The translations under genes were made by a program, and so were the position numbers. This document shows positions 36,959 through 46,972 of a DNA stretch of 64,000 bases, piece by piece. This DNA comes from Circinella minor (taxonomy: Eukaryota > Mucoromycota > Mucoromycetes > Mucorales > Lichtheimiaceae), in the NCBI GenBank assembly GCA_016758965.1, contig JAEPRB010000183.1, positions 1 to 64,000 of the forward strand. Direction: 5' to 3'. Positions within the stretch are counted from its first letter, which is position 1, and each line of letters starts with the position of its first letter. The notes beneath the pieces were generated by a model. It saw only the letters and a list, made by a program, of their open reading frames with translations. It was not told where the DNA came from and searched no databases.

Positions 36959-38415
36959 TTATAATCGTCTAAGACGTTTTTTCCTATCAGTTGTTGGCGC
37001 AGGTTTCTTTTTTGGTAGCGATTCCACACGAGGTTGTTTATTTGAAGGTGTTTCTATATCATCTTTTCCATCTTGTACATCTCCTGTAAGATGCCGTTTC
37101 ATATTCATTTGTACAACGTTATTACCAACGGCTGAAGGTGTCAAAACATTATTACTTGCATTCGATGATATAGCTGTAGTTGGAGTAGAAGAAACATTCG
37201 TCATAGATGTAATTGATGTATTTACATTACTATTTGTTTCTTCTTTTTGTTGTTTTCCAGTTATTGTTGTAGATGATCCACTACTACTTGGATTTTCATT
37301 TTGTTGTGATGATGATTTGGTTTTTTCTTGTTCTTTCTTTTTATTATTCTCTCCTTCTTGCTGATGTTCAGATGAAGATGAAGATGGTGTGGTTGTAGAT
37401 GACTTTGTTGTTTGTTGTTGGGTTAAGGAGGCTCGTTCTGAAAATAACTTTTGAAATTCAGTTTTACCATGTTTAGCATGGATAGTCGTGTATAACTTTG
37501 CCCGTTTCGCATAATCATCATATTGCTCCAGTAATAATTTTCCAGCTTCTTCATTCAATGCAGATTCTGGGTTAGGAACTATGAGTAAACATTTAACGGT
37601 CTAAAAATTTGATTATCAAAAATATAATATAAAATTAGTTTATACTACCCATTCTTGTTTCCCCATTATGATTGTCTAACAAACAAAAACCTTACCAATA
37701 GTACATGAGCAATACCTAATTCTGCTTTCCAATCCTTTTTTAATGTATTGACACAAATTTCACCATTTGAAGCGACATTGGGGTGAAAGATTTTTGTAGT
37801 AAAATATCCTAGAAACATCATTCATCCTTATTAAGATATAAATTCATTCTAATATAGTTCTTATCCAACAACAATGGCATCAATAAGAGTTGTTACCTTT
37901 AGGTGGTGTTTCTGGATATCCTTCATTCAATAATAACTTTACTTTAAAATATCCATTTTCATAAGGTGTACCGTCTAAAACAAATGTATTTAGTCAGTAG
38001 CTCCCACTTAACACTATATTAGTGTTTTCCATATACCATACAGCTTATTTAGTATGTTACCTGGTCCACGAATCCATGCTTGAATCTCTGTTAGATCTTG
38101 TTCATTATCGAGTACTTGAATATCCTCGGGTGGTGAACGTTCTAACGATTGTAACTCCTTTGCAATCTTTTTCAGAGCATGAGGTGCCAATTCAGATCGT
38201 GTGGCCTGTTCAGTATATATGCAAAACACAGGTTATAATAAAAAAAAATAAGTTATATGACGTTTGATCAGATCATGATTTATGTATATGGTGTATATAC
38301 ACATAATAAAACATCTTGGATCGTTTTTTCCTATGTTCCATTTTTTACATACAAAAAAAAACAGAAAAGACTATTGTATTGAATGGCAATGAAATATGAA
38401 TTTCTTTCGTACCAT
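36959..38415 (-). CDS. UBE2S-type ubiquitin-conjugating enzyme (E2)
   Basis: Exons on the minus strand: 38415-38413 (the ATG alone), 38205-38061, 37974-37897, 37808-37696 and 37600-36959, giving 326 aa. After M comes [40 protein letters not shown] then [19 protein letters not shown] hold the HPN motif and active-site Cys near residue 94, the position of Cys95 in human UBE2[21 protein letters not shown] completes the fold. A Ser/Thr/Gln-rich linker of about 130 residues leads to a basic end, RKKRLRRL, matching the LRRL tail by which UBE2S docks on the anaphase-promoting complex. Role: K11-type chain elongation on APC/C substrates (established for UBE2S, inferred here). The start exon is inferred: an ATG directly followed by a GT donor. 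A longer first exon cannot be excluded. The linker is longer than in animals. Confidence 0.85.
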
Positions 38416-38466
38416 AGTTATTAAACTTGTTGTTTTGGCGTTGGCGTCGTCACAGACAAAAGGAGG

Positions 38467-38502
<36 letters not shown>

Positions 38503-38739
38503 ACTTTTTAGTCAAAGGATTGTTAGGATACGATCGACATTCGGTTTTTGAAAACAAATCCAGGTTACCATATTGGATAATTCTGGAATGCATTTTAAAT
38601 GATAGCATGATTCCAGGTGTAAAGAATGTCTTTTTTTTATAAACAAGTCAACCAAAGTTCATTTTGTTCATTTCTCTTCTTCCTCTTTAGAATTATTACG
38701 TTTAACAAAAGCAATAGTAATAGAAGCAAAAAAAGAATA
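38416..38739. promoter_or_regulatory. divergent intergenic promoter region with 32-nt T tract
   Basis: Separates the UBE2S-type gene (-) from the secreted repeat-protein gene (+). The T run at 38470-38501 could exclude nucleosomes. No specific sites assigned. Confidence 0.4.
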
Positions 38740-40841
38740 ATGTTAATTTGGCACCGGATATTTTGTTTATTGTTCATCATCCGTTTTGGATCAGCCATAG
38801 TAACCCAGCAACAGCAAGGTAATTTGTTCTAGTATCTAACTTAAATATTAATAACAACAATAGCAATAGTAAAACTCAAATGTTTTATACTATGTTATCT
38901 TATATAAAAAAATAATATATCCCTTGTAGACTATAATAATAATAATAATAAGAGTAATAAAAAACTTGATTGTCCCAACTATCAATACAAATGCCCTGAT
39001 TGTCCAAATGGCACCAAATGTGTCTATCCAAATAGTGGTGGATGTGAGGGTGCAGGTATTCCTGTATGTCAATCTCAATCTCAATTTTGTGGCAATGCAG
39101 TATGCTTGATTAAAGCATTTCCCTGGTAATTAGATTGCTTCTTATTATCAACTACTATTTATTACGTATTCCTTTTTCTTTTCGACTAAAACTACAATAA
39201 TGGCATTTTAATTGAAGCTCAGAGGAATGTTCGTTTTCTTGCGAATATACTGGTCCAAAGTGCTGTCCTTTTATTGGTCAACCTGATTGTTATGCCTGTG
39301 ACACTTTTGCTCCATGCCAAGAAACCTCGTGTCCTAAAGATTGTCCAAATAATTGCTTTTATCCGGATGCAGACTGGTGTTGCCCAAAAAGTGGTACTCC
39401 CATCTGCAAAAACAGTGGCAACAGTATTCAGCTGCTACCATCAACTACTACAGTAACAAAGAGAACAGAAGCACCTGGCGATAAAATTTATAAACGAAAT
39501 GAACCTTATATGCCATCATCAAAATGGATACAATCTGGATGGTTTTATCAATCAACTCAAAGTATAATTGATGTCATTTCTTCTTCTACTTCTACGTCAT
39601 CGTCTTGGTATTATCAGTCAAATAATCCATCCAAATCATTTGACTGGTTTAAGCAACCTATAAATCAACAAGAACAAGAGCGAGCTACCTCATCTAATTC
39701 GTTTAAACAGCCTGTAAATCAACAAGAACAACAAGCTACTTCGTCCAACTGGTTTAAGCAACCTGTTAATCAACAAGAACAAGCTACTTCATCCAATTCG
39801 TTTAAGCAACCTGTTAATCAAAAGGAACAACCTACTTCATCCAATTGGTTTAAGCAACCTGTTAATCAACAAGAACAAGCTACTTCATCTAATTCGTTTA
39901 AACAGCCTGTAAATCAACAAGAACAACAAGCTACTTCGTCCAACTGGTTTAAGCAACCTGTTAATCAACAAGAACAAGCTACTTCATCCAATTCGTTTAA
40001 GCAACCTGTTAATCAAAAGGAACAACCTACTTCATCCAATTGGTTTAAGCAACCTGTTAATCAACAAGAGCAAGCTACTTCGTCCAATTGGTTTAAGCAA
40101 CCTGTAAATCAGCAAGAACAACAACCTACTTCATCCAATTGGTTTAAGCAACCTGTTAATCAAAAAGAGCAAACTACTTCGTCCAATTGGTTTAAGCAAC
40201 CTGTAAATCAACAAGAGCAAGCTACTTCGTCCAATTGGTTTAAGCAACCTGTAAATCAGCAAGGACAACAACCTACTTCATCCAATTGGTTTAAGCAACC
40301 TGTTAATCAAAAAGAGCAAACTACTTCGTCCAATTGGTTTAAGCAACCTGTTAATCAGCAACAAGAGCAAGTTACTTCGTCCAATTGGTTCCAGCAGCAT
40401 ATAAATCAGCAACAGCCGACTTATGTTACACCCAAAGTCCCATTAGAAAGCAACAGAGCTTTCTATGATAATACGCAACAAAAAGAAAGAGAAGACAAAT
40501 TAGAATGGGTTCATCAACTCACACCGAACGAAAACAACGATAATAATAGAGTAATAATGGAAGATGTCATAACTTCTGCTAGTTTGACTGAAGAAAATTG
40601 TAGTTCCAAATGTCCCGATATTCCAGTACCAACATGGGGAACATGTGTTGTGTATCAAAATCCAGCTGAATGCTGTCCGCGCATTGAATGTGTTGGTGTA
40701 CCTATATCATTTGATCCAGAACAATCGTCCACAACAATAGTATCATCTGAGCCAACACATTCACCTTCCAACAACGATAAAAGTGATAAACGGGTAGATG
40801 AAGAGACTGCTCTTTGTCCCGATTATAACATCCCATGCTGA
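38740..40841 (+). CDS. secreted Cys-rich protein with Q/N-rich tandem repeats
   Basis: Three exons (38740-38818, 38930-39125, 39218-40841) give 632 aa. The N-terminus MLIWHRIFCLLFIIRFGSAI is a signal peptide. A Cys-rich module of about 140 residues follows (KCPDCPNGTKC, CSEECSFSCEYTGPKCCPF, CPKDCPNNCFYPDADWCCP). Then come two dibasic KR sites (VTKRTEA, IYKRNEP) and 16 tandem units of 15-19 residues with consensus WFKQPVNQQEQATSSN (about residues 235-493). A second Cys module near the C-terminus is CSSKCPDIP...TWGTC...CCPRIEC. It ends at a Cys with no GPI or membrane segment. Repeats are Gln/Asn-rich, without Pro-directed structure, and could be amyloid-prone or wall-binding. No family recognised; a cell-wall or spore-coat role is inference. 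It is followed by two more secreted products on the same strand. Confidence 0.8.
39646..40420 (+). repeat. coding tandem repeat, 16 units of about 48 bp with higher-order duplication
   Basis: Units encode (S/W)FKQPVNQ(Q/K)EQ.TSSN. A four-unit block repeats exactly with a 195-bp period (GTTTAAACAG at 39701 and again at 39896). A later three-unit block of 147 bp repeats as well. Near-identity at silent sites implies recent unequal exchange. Confidence 0.9.
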
Positions 40842-41816
40842 TATGACCGAATGAATATAGTTATTTGCAAAGTGTCCCTTATCCATATCAATAAATAGCA
40901 ACCAGCATGTTCAACTATTGAATCCATTACTTTGATAATGTATCCTGAAACCGAGATGCATTCAGAAGAAGAAAATGCCATATGAATACCTTCATAGTAC
41001 AGTAATATCATTAGCAATTCATGATGATACAGAATTTTTAAATTGTATAGGTTAAAATAAAACTGTTTTTACATCAATGGGAATAAAATTGTGTGCTCGT
41101 GATTGTGCGCCAGCAATTTTGCTTTGGTAGCTTTGTGTCGGTATTTTCTGCGTCCTATATTTTTCATTTCTATCATACTATACTATCTACCGAATTTACT
41201 TCACTGAAGATAAGTTATTTTTAGATGAATAAAAAAAGTACAACAGATAGCTGCCTCACTTAATCGTGATATAATCGTCGAAAAATGATTTCAACTGTTT
41301 GATCTAACTCATATAATCAGTTTTTTATACTTATGTCATAGGTATTATAAGTCAGTGTGTAGAGAAAGCAAAACGAACGGAGTTCTAAAGCTCAGGAAAC
41401 TATCATGACTTTACTGCTTGCATATTCTCATTCTTAGTTTTAATTACTTCTGTATAATTCCTACCATCGTCGAATCAAACTTCTATAGACTGCTACACCA
41501 CGAATGAGTTGTGCTATTTTGAAATTTCACAATCTGTTGAACAAATTGATCATATAACTACCACTAGCAAATTACGGTAATTTGCCAATTTGCGCATGTC
41601 TTTGATATGTTTCACAACGTTTTTCTTATTTTACACTAGTGATGGATTTGAACAGAAGTATATGAGAGATTAGAATTACTCATGTATAAAAATAAAACGT
41701 GATTGTAATTCTTTTTGTCTATCAATATTTTAGGTATCATAATCTGTGACATTCTTTATATTACGTATTAACTTATTATTAACAATCAAGCACGTACTTA
41801 TTAGCTATCTCACTCT
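40842..41816. other. intergenic, no supported gene
   Basis: AT-rich spacer between the repeat protein and the small peptide frame. No protein-like frame over 60 codons that I trust. Confidence 0.5.
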
Positions 41817-41954
41817 ATGCTTATAGCTTTACTTTTTTTACTTCTACAGTTTGATATCGCTTATTCTAGCCCACCTGAAGATCCTGGTAGTCGCATTCGA
41901 CCACCAAATATTCTACCTTGTCTACGTACAGATACGTCTACATGCTTGCAATAA
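41817..41954 (+). CDS. predicted 45-aa secreted peptide
   Basis: A single open frame starts MLIALLFLLLQFDIAYS, a textbook signal peptide with cleavage likely after YS or SS. The mature part of about 27 residues reads SPPEDPGSRIRPPNILPC then LRTDTSTCLQ and stop. It has two Cys and no transmembrane potential beyond the leader. It lies between two genes for secreted proteins on the same strand. The frame is short, so chance is possible. A strong hydrophobic leader followed by a Pro-rich polar end is what supports it. Family and role unknown. Confidence 0.35.
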   Translation: MLIALLFLLLQFDIAYSSPPEDPGSRIRPPNILPCLRTDTSTCLQ

Positions 41955-42495
41955 AAAGTAAACTGTAAGTTGGTTTTTTACGTATTATCATAGATACTTT
42001 AATTTTTGTATTGTTACAAAATTCAAGAACCGTAAGAAAACAGTTTTTCTACATGTGTAGGTGTTCTATATATTAAATAAACAAAATATTTAAAAATACC
42101 TAATTTATAGTCTATAGATCAAATGATAACCTAATGGTAATGAAAATAGTAGTTATTTTTAATTCAATAGTAATTTAATTAACAATGCTAATATATGTCT
42201 AGATATACACTCGAAGTTATGACAATACATAATATAGCCTAACTTTTTTAATTGTTTTGTTCTTTTGGTGACACAGAATAAAAACAAACAAAAGTCATTG
42301 CATTAAATTTCTATTTTCCATTTTCAGGTGCTCCAACAACTTTATATCCGTCTTCTCGTGGGTGTAAACAAATAAATTATTTTTTTTATTTCTGTAAGTA
42401 CTTATTTAGCAATATCAACCGGGTCTCTCCTTATCTTTTTTCATTTTCACTTTCATTTCCCAATTTTTTTTTATCTTTCATTTAGGTATAAGACA
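41955..42495. other. spacer between small peptide frame and chitosanase-like gene
   Basis: AT-rich; one short segment after an AG at about 42327 (GAPTTLYPSSRGC) might be an exon remnant, but I could not connect it. Confidence 0.35.
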
Positions 42496-43882
42496 ATGAT
42501 CGATGAAACTTCAATAACAGAAAAGTTCCTTTTCTTTCTATTTTGGATATCAAGTATCGTCATATCATTAGCATATGAAGGTTGTCAAGACGATTTCGCA
42601 ATTACTGCAGAAACATGTGCAAAATTTGATTTTAAAGTCAATGGAGCAAATGGTATAGGGGCTGATCTACGCTGTTATGATTATGAATAAAGATATGAAC
42701 ACATATGATGATTTAGACGGGTTACCGGAAATTACTTGGGTTGATCCTAAGGTTATTCACATAGCTAGTTTAGTGACTAATGCTTTTGAAAATGGAAATA
42801 AAGTTTTTGGATATGCGTAAGGAAAACGAAAAAAAAAAAAACTACTCTCTCTTTTTTGAATTAATTGGCATGAATATTCATAAAGGCTTAATTTATATAT
42901 GATATAGAGCTTGTCAAGATATTGGAGATATGCGTGGATTTACTGTACGTATTTATTTATTTATTTGTAAAAAGGGAAACACAAACATACAAATACGTAT
43001 ATTATTATTATTATATGTGATGTAATTCGCTTACATAATCGATCTCTCTTATATTCTCTATATTTCAGACCGGTACAAATGATGCAAACCAGCTCGTACG
43101 AGAATTTCAAGAAATCAAATCAATAAATGCGTTAACACCTCACTTGACTCGACTAGGTGAAATAAGTCAATTAAATTCATGTGATATCATTCAAAGGGCT
43201 AGCACTGCTGGTTTAGAATCGTTTTGTGAATCTTGGAAAAAAGAAGCTTGCAGCGATGATCAATTGTTTGCCATATTTCAAAAACAATGGACATTAAATA
43301 GTTATCTGTTTCCAAGTGCTCGGTTTGCTGCTGGTGTTGGTATCACAAGTCTATTGAGTCAGCTTATTTTCTATGGTAATGTATATTGCACTTTGAGATA
43401 CTCAAAAGGTTATATACACTATATGTAATGCTGTATAGAGACAGGGACTAATATTTTTCTACATATTTTTCTTTTTTTAAAAAAAGATACTATTATTCAA
43501 CATGGATATCAATTTGTAGAGCCAAAAATCAATATGATGCGTATTTTGAATTTGACAGGTACACGTGGTGAAAATGAATCTGAGAAGAGTTATTTTACGC
43601 GATTCTTGACTATACGAAGGCAATCGCAATATTGTTATCCGTAAGTAGAAAGAATAATGATAATGTCATATATTTGTACAGTTAATAGTATATAATTGAC
43701 CAAAATAAATACATAGAGATAATGTATGGCCTCTCAGTGCCACACGAATAATGGACTTTCAAAATCTTGTTAACAACTTTGATACCAATCGAGGTTTACA
43801 AGCTGCGATATCATTACCCCATTTTGGTCAAGTAATAACAGGAGATGAGCGGGATGGAAAGGATGTTAGCCGATGTTTGTAA
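42496..43882 (+). CDS. secreted GH46 chitosanase-like enzyme
   Basis: Six exons (42496-42652, 42717-42816, 42908-42944, 43069-43375, 43487-43640, 43717-43882) give 306 aa with consistent phases. The hydrophobic leader is FLFFLFWISSIVISLA. The core WVDPKVIHIASLVTNAFENG then YAACQDIGDMRGFT with TGTNDANQLV matches the GH46 active-site region. There, Glu of AFEN (about residue 77) and the second Asp of DIGD (about residue 93) are acid and base. Compared with bacterial GH46 (DIGDGRGYTAGIIGFxxGTGD), a run of about seven residues around the T-A-G-I-I stretch is missing, including the Thr that helps place the water. Activity is therefore not certain. It would hydrolyse chitosan, a main wall polymer in Mucorales, fitting hyphal growth or wall turnover. 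The rest (FPSARFAAGVGITSLLSQLI) also fits the family. I assign GH46 by motif only. Confidence 0.7.
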
Positions 43883-44321
43883 TTTTTTTTCAATATATAC
43901 CATAAGGGTAATAACCATTATCTCATGTTACTGACAAACTAACAGTTTATCTGTTTTTTTGTTGTTTAATCAGCTTAATCTTTGGAGCAATAAAAATAAC
44001 AAGCAGCGTTTAATACATGGATGATGTGTTTTAGTTTGTATTGAGTATTAAAAAAATATGGGAAGAAATAACAAGGGGGGGCTGTTGAAGAAAGATGTGT
44101 TAAAAAGTTTGTTTGGGAATGGAAAATCGAGTTTCACTAATTATAGCAAAACTTTTATATTTTGTACAATTTGTTGAAAATTATATACACGAAGAAAAAT
44201 ATGAAAATGTATAAGCTGAATAATAATATAACAATAATAGAAATATCAAACAAAAGAAAAGAAAAGGAAAAGTGAATAAACTTTTTAAAAGACAGAAAAA
44301 GAAAAATAAGTTGATTTTTTT
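43883..44321. other. convergent 3' region
   Basis: Between stops of the chitosanase-like gene (+) and FOL1 (-). AT-rich, one G run near 44080. No gene. Confidence 0.5.
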
Positions 44322-46592
44322 TTATGCAGACCTCCAAATAGAATCGCAGACTTGAGTAACTTCCCACATGGGACGTACATCATGAACACGTAAGATATTC
44401 GCGCCACCAGCAATACTAGCAGCTACTGCACCAGCAGTACCAAATGATCGTTTATCAGCTTCTTGGACACCTGTCAAGTTACCAATGAACTTCTTACGAC
44501 TAGGACCCATCAATGAAGGGAATCCATCCAAGACCGATTCAGAACCTTGAACCATATCACCTAATCGACGTAAAATCTCAATATCATGTTTGGCTGTCTT
44601 GGCAAACCCTAATCCTGGATCGATAATGATATTCCAACGATAAACACCAGCAGCCAATGCATTTTGTACTAATGAATGTAGTTGATAGGTTACATCTTCG
44701 ACAACATCATCATTTTCATAACTAACATTATCCTTGGACATCATTGTTTTGGCATCACCACGCATATGCATCAAACAAACAGGAACCTTGGTCTTCGCCA
44801 TAACGGATAACATTTTTGGATCACGAGAACCACCACTGATATCATTAATTAAGTTAGCCCCAGCATCGATAGCAGCTTGAGCAACAGAAGCACGGAATGT
44901 GTCGATCGAAATAGGTAAATCAAATCCTCGTTCGCGTAGTTTTTTGATTACGGGCACCACGCGACGAATTTCTTCTTCTTCAGGGAATTGATCATTAGCA
45001 CCAGGTCGGGTCGACATACCACCAATATCAATAATATCAGCTCCTTCTTTCTTCATTCGTTCAGCAGCTTCAACCGCTTTATCGACATCCACATAATTAC
45101 CACCATCTGAAAAACTATCTGGTGTCGTATTCAAAATACCCATAATATACGTCTTAGATTTCCATTTCCACAATTGCTGTGGTTGAATAGGCACGACCTT
45201 ATCAATTTGTGCTACACCTTCTTCTGTTTCAGCAGCCACTTTGAGTAATTGAGATAAAAGTTGACCACATGTCTTGTATAGTTTTGGATGTTCCATATCC
45301 TTGGCAATATCACATAAGGGCCAAAGTACAAATTCACGTTCTTGAATACCAATATGTGGAATTGTCAATGTTTCGGATTCCATTACTAGATCGTTATAGA
45401 ATAAGATATCAAGGTCCACTGGTCGTGGTGCATTGCGGAAACTGGCTTCACGACCCAGTGTCGATTCAACATGTTTCAATCGTTCCAAAAGTTGTTGAGG
45501 TTCTAAACAAGTAGCAATTTTACAGGCTGCATTTAAAAATGCAGGTTGTTCAGTATAATACATGGGTGGTGTTTCATAAAGAAAACTTGTATCCAAGACA
45601 ACTGAACTACAATCGGTTTCCAACATATCCAAAGCAGCATATAAATTCTTTACACGATCACCCACATTACTACCCAAAGCAATATAAGCCGTTTGTGTAT
45701 AAGACACGGGAATTTCTTTGATTCCTTCTTGAACTTGATGATGAGCAAATACTTTATTGGATTGTTTCTCTTGTTCCAAGACACTGTTCAACCATGCACG
45801 ATCCCGTGTCACTTCAATACCAGATGCATCGGCAAATAAAATAGCACTTGGTTTTTCGAATTGAACACGAATCTTATTGACATGACATTTTTCAATTGCA
45901 ATACGTGCTACAGCAACAGCGAAGGCTTCTACAGTCTTGTAATCTGAAGCTTCAATATATCGTGCCAATGTTCGTACCATGGTACGCATGTGATGAGACT
46001 TGCTACTCTCTTCTCCTTTTCTTTGTTCCGATGGATACACGGTCAAATTAACAACGACTACTTGCTTCTCTTCTCGTTCCCATGGATTCACACCAATAAT
46101 TGTCGAAAGTCGCATATCCTTGACAAAGACCATATCTTCTTTACCCAATCCAGAAACTGTACCTGTAGTCACCACTTGCTTTTTGTCTTCTAAGCCTTCA
46201 TAATCTTGTTTGGTACGCGAAAGTTGGACACCAGCAGCAGCAGCATGTAATAATGCCTTGGGTTGTTCGACTTTAACGGTCGTTCGTTCAGCACCAAAAT
46301 CAACACAACCAAGGTGTACAATAGCATGACCCAATTCTTCAATAGACTTGAAAGTGCTTTTCTCGGTTAATTGGGTAATAGCTTTAGTAACATGACCATA
46401 ATGAATAGAACTTGTGACATGGTCTGAATTACCAGCAGCTGTAATGTCAGTATAAAGCCATACGTTAATAATAACAGGTTGAGACTTGAGTCGTTGCCAA
46501 GAATCGACACCAGTGACATTTTTTAAAACCAAGTTTTTTAAAAGAATTTTGTCTAAATGACGTGATTCTTTAACATTTTCTCCTCTCTCCAT
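44322..46592 (-). CDS. FOL1: trifunctional folate synthesis protein (DHNA-HPPK-DHPS)
   Basis: Intronless, 756 aa. Two dihydroneopterin-aldolase domains in tandem (about residues 15-125 and 154-265; LKNLVLKNVTGVDSWQR and MRLSTIIGVNPWEREEK). Then comes hydroxymethyldihydropterin pyrophosphokinase (about 301-435; TAYIALGSNVGDRVKNLYAA, RNAPRPVDLDILFYND). Dihydropteroate synthase follows (about 481-756; YIMGILNTTPDSFSDGGNY, IDIGGMSTRPGA, DPGLGFAKT, GPSRKKFIG). Together they convert dihydroneopterin and p-aminobenzoate to dihydropteroate, the sulfonamide-sensitive part of folate synthesis. The layout is that of fungal FOL1, as in Saccharomyces and Pneumocystis. The DHPS pterin loop and GPSRKKF motif are intact. 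The start ATG at 46592 opens MERGENVKESRHL right before domain 1. Whether DHNA copy 1 is catalytic cannot be told by eye. Confidence 0.95.
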   Translation of the reverse strand: MERGENVKESRHLDKILLKNLVLKNVTGVDSWQRLKSQPVIINVWLYTDITAAGNSDHVTSSIHYGHVTKAITQLTEKSTFKSIEELGHAIVHLGCVDFGAERTTVKVEQPKALLHAAAAGVQLSRTKQDYEGLEDKKQVVTTGTVSGLGKEDMVFVKDMRLSTIIGVNPWEREEKQVVVVNLTVYPSEQRKGEESSKSHHMRTMVRTLARYIEASDYKTVEAFAVAVARIAIEKCHVNKIRVQFEKPSAILFADASGIEVTRDRAWLNSVLEQEKQSNKVFAHHQVQEGIKEIPVSYTQTAYIALGSNVGDRVKNLYAALDMLETDCSSVVLDTSFLYETPPMYYTEQPAFLNAACKIATCLEPQQLLERLKHVESTLGREASFRNAPRPVDLDILFYNDLVMESETLTIPHIGIQEREFVLWPLCDIAKDMEHPKLYKTCGQLLSQLLKVAAETEEGVAQIDKVVPIQPQQLWKWKSKTYIMGILNTTPDSFSDGGNYVDVDKAVEAAERMKKEGADIIDIGGMSTRPGANDQFPEEEEIRRVVPVIKKLRERGFDLPISIDTFRASVAQAAIDAGANLINDISGGSRDPKMLSVMAKTKVPVCLMHMRGDAKTMMSKDNVSYENDDVVEDVTYQLHSLVQNALAAGVYRWNIIIDPGLGFAKTAKHDIEILRRLGDMVQGSESVLDGFPSLMGPSRKKFIGNLTGVQEADKRSFGTAGAVAASIAGGANILRVHDVRPMWEVTQVCDSIWRSA

Positions 46593-46972
46593 TTTTTTTG
46601 AAGGGTATTTTTAAGAAAAAGTAAATATACGAAAAAAAGGACGTGAGAAAAGAAATGGAAAATTTTTTTTAACTTTCCCGTGTCACTCATAACCTGACAA
46701 TGCGTTGGTGCTACCATAAATAAATTACGTCAAAAAAAATTAATGTAATAATTACCCTATCTGCATATAGATAATTTTTAATAAGTATATATGAAATGAA
46801 ACAATAATATATATGATTTTTATTTTTATTTTATTTTATACAGAAACTAGTAAAAAAAATGAAAAGAAATAGGGAAGAGATTTATATGAGTGGTTTTAGG
46901 TTGTAAAGTGTAACTGTGTGTGTGGAGTTTGTATAAAAAAGTCGTCTTTTTGTAATGTGTGAGCTTTTTTTT
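46593..46972. other. spacer between BRR2 3' end and FOL1 5' end
   Basis: 380 bp, AT-rich, both flanking genes on the minus strand, so it holds the FOL1 promoter and BRR2 terminator. No specific site assigned. Confidence 0.5.

Noticed and set aside
39646..40420. CRISPR-like regular repetition
   Set aside because: Units are contiguous coding repeats with no spacers, inside an open frame with a signal peptide, in a eukaryote.
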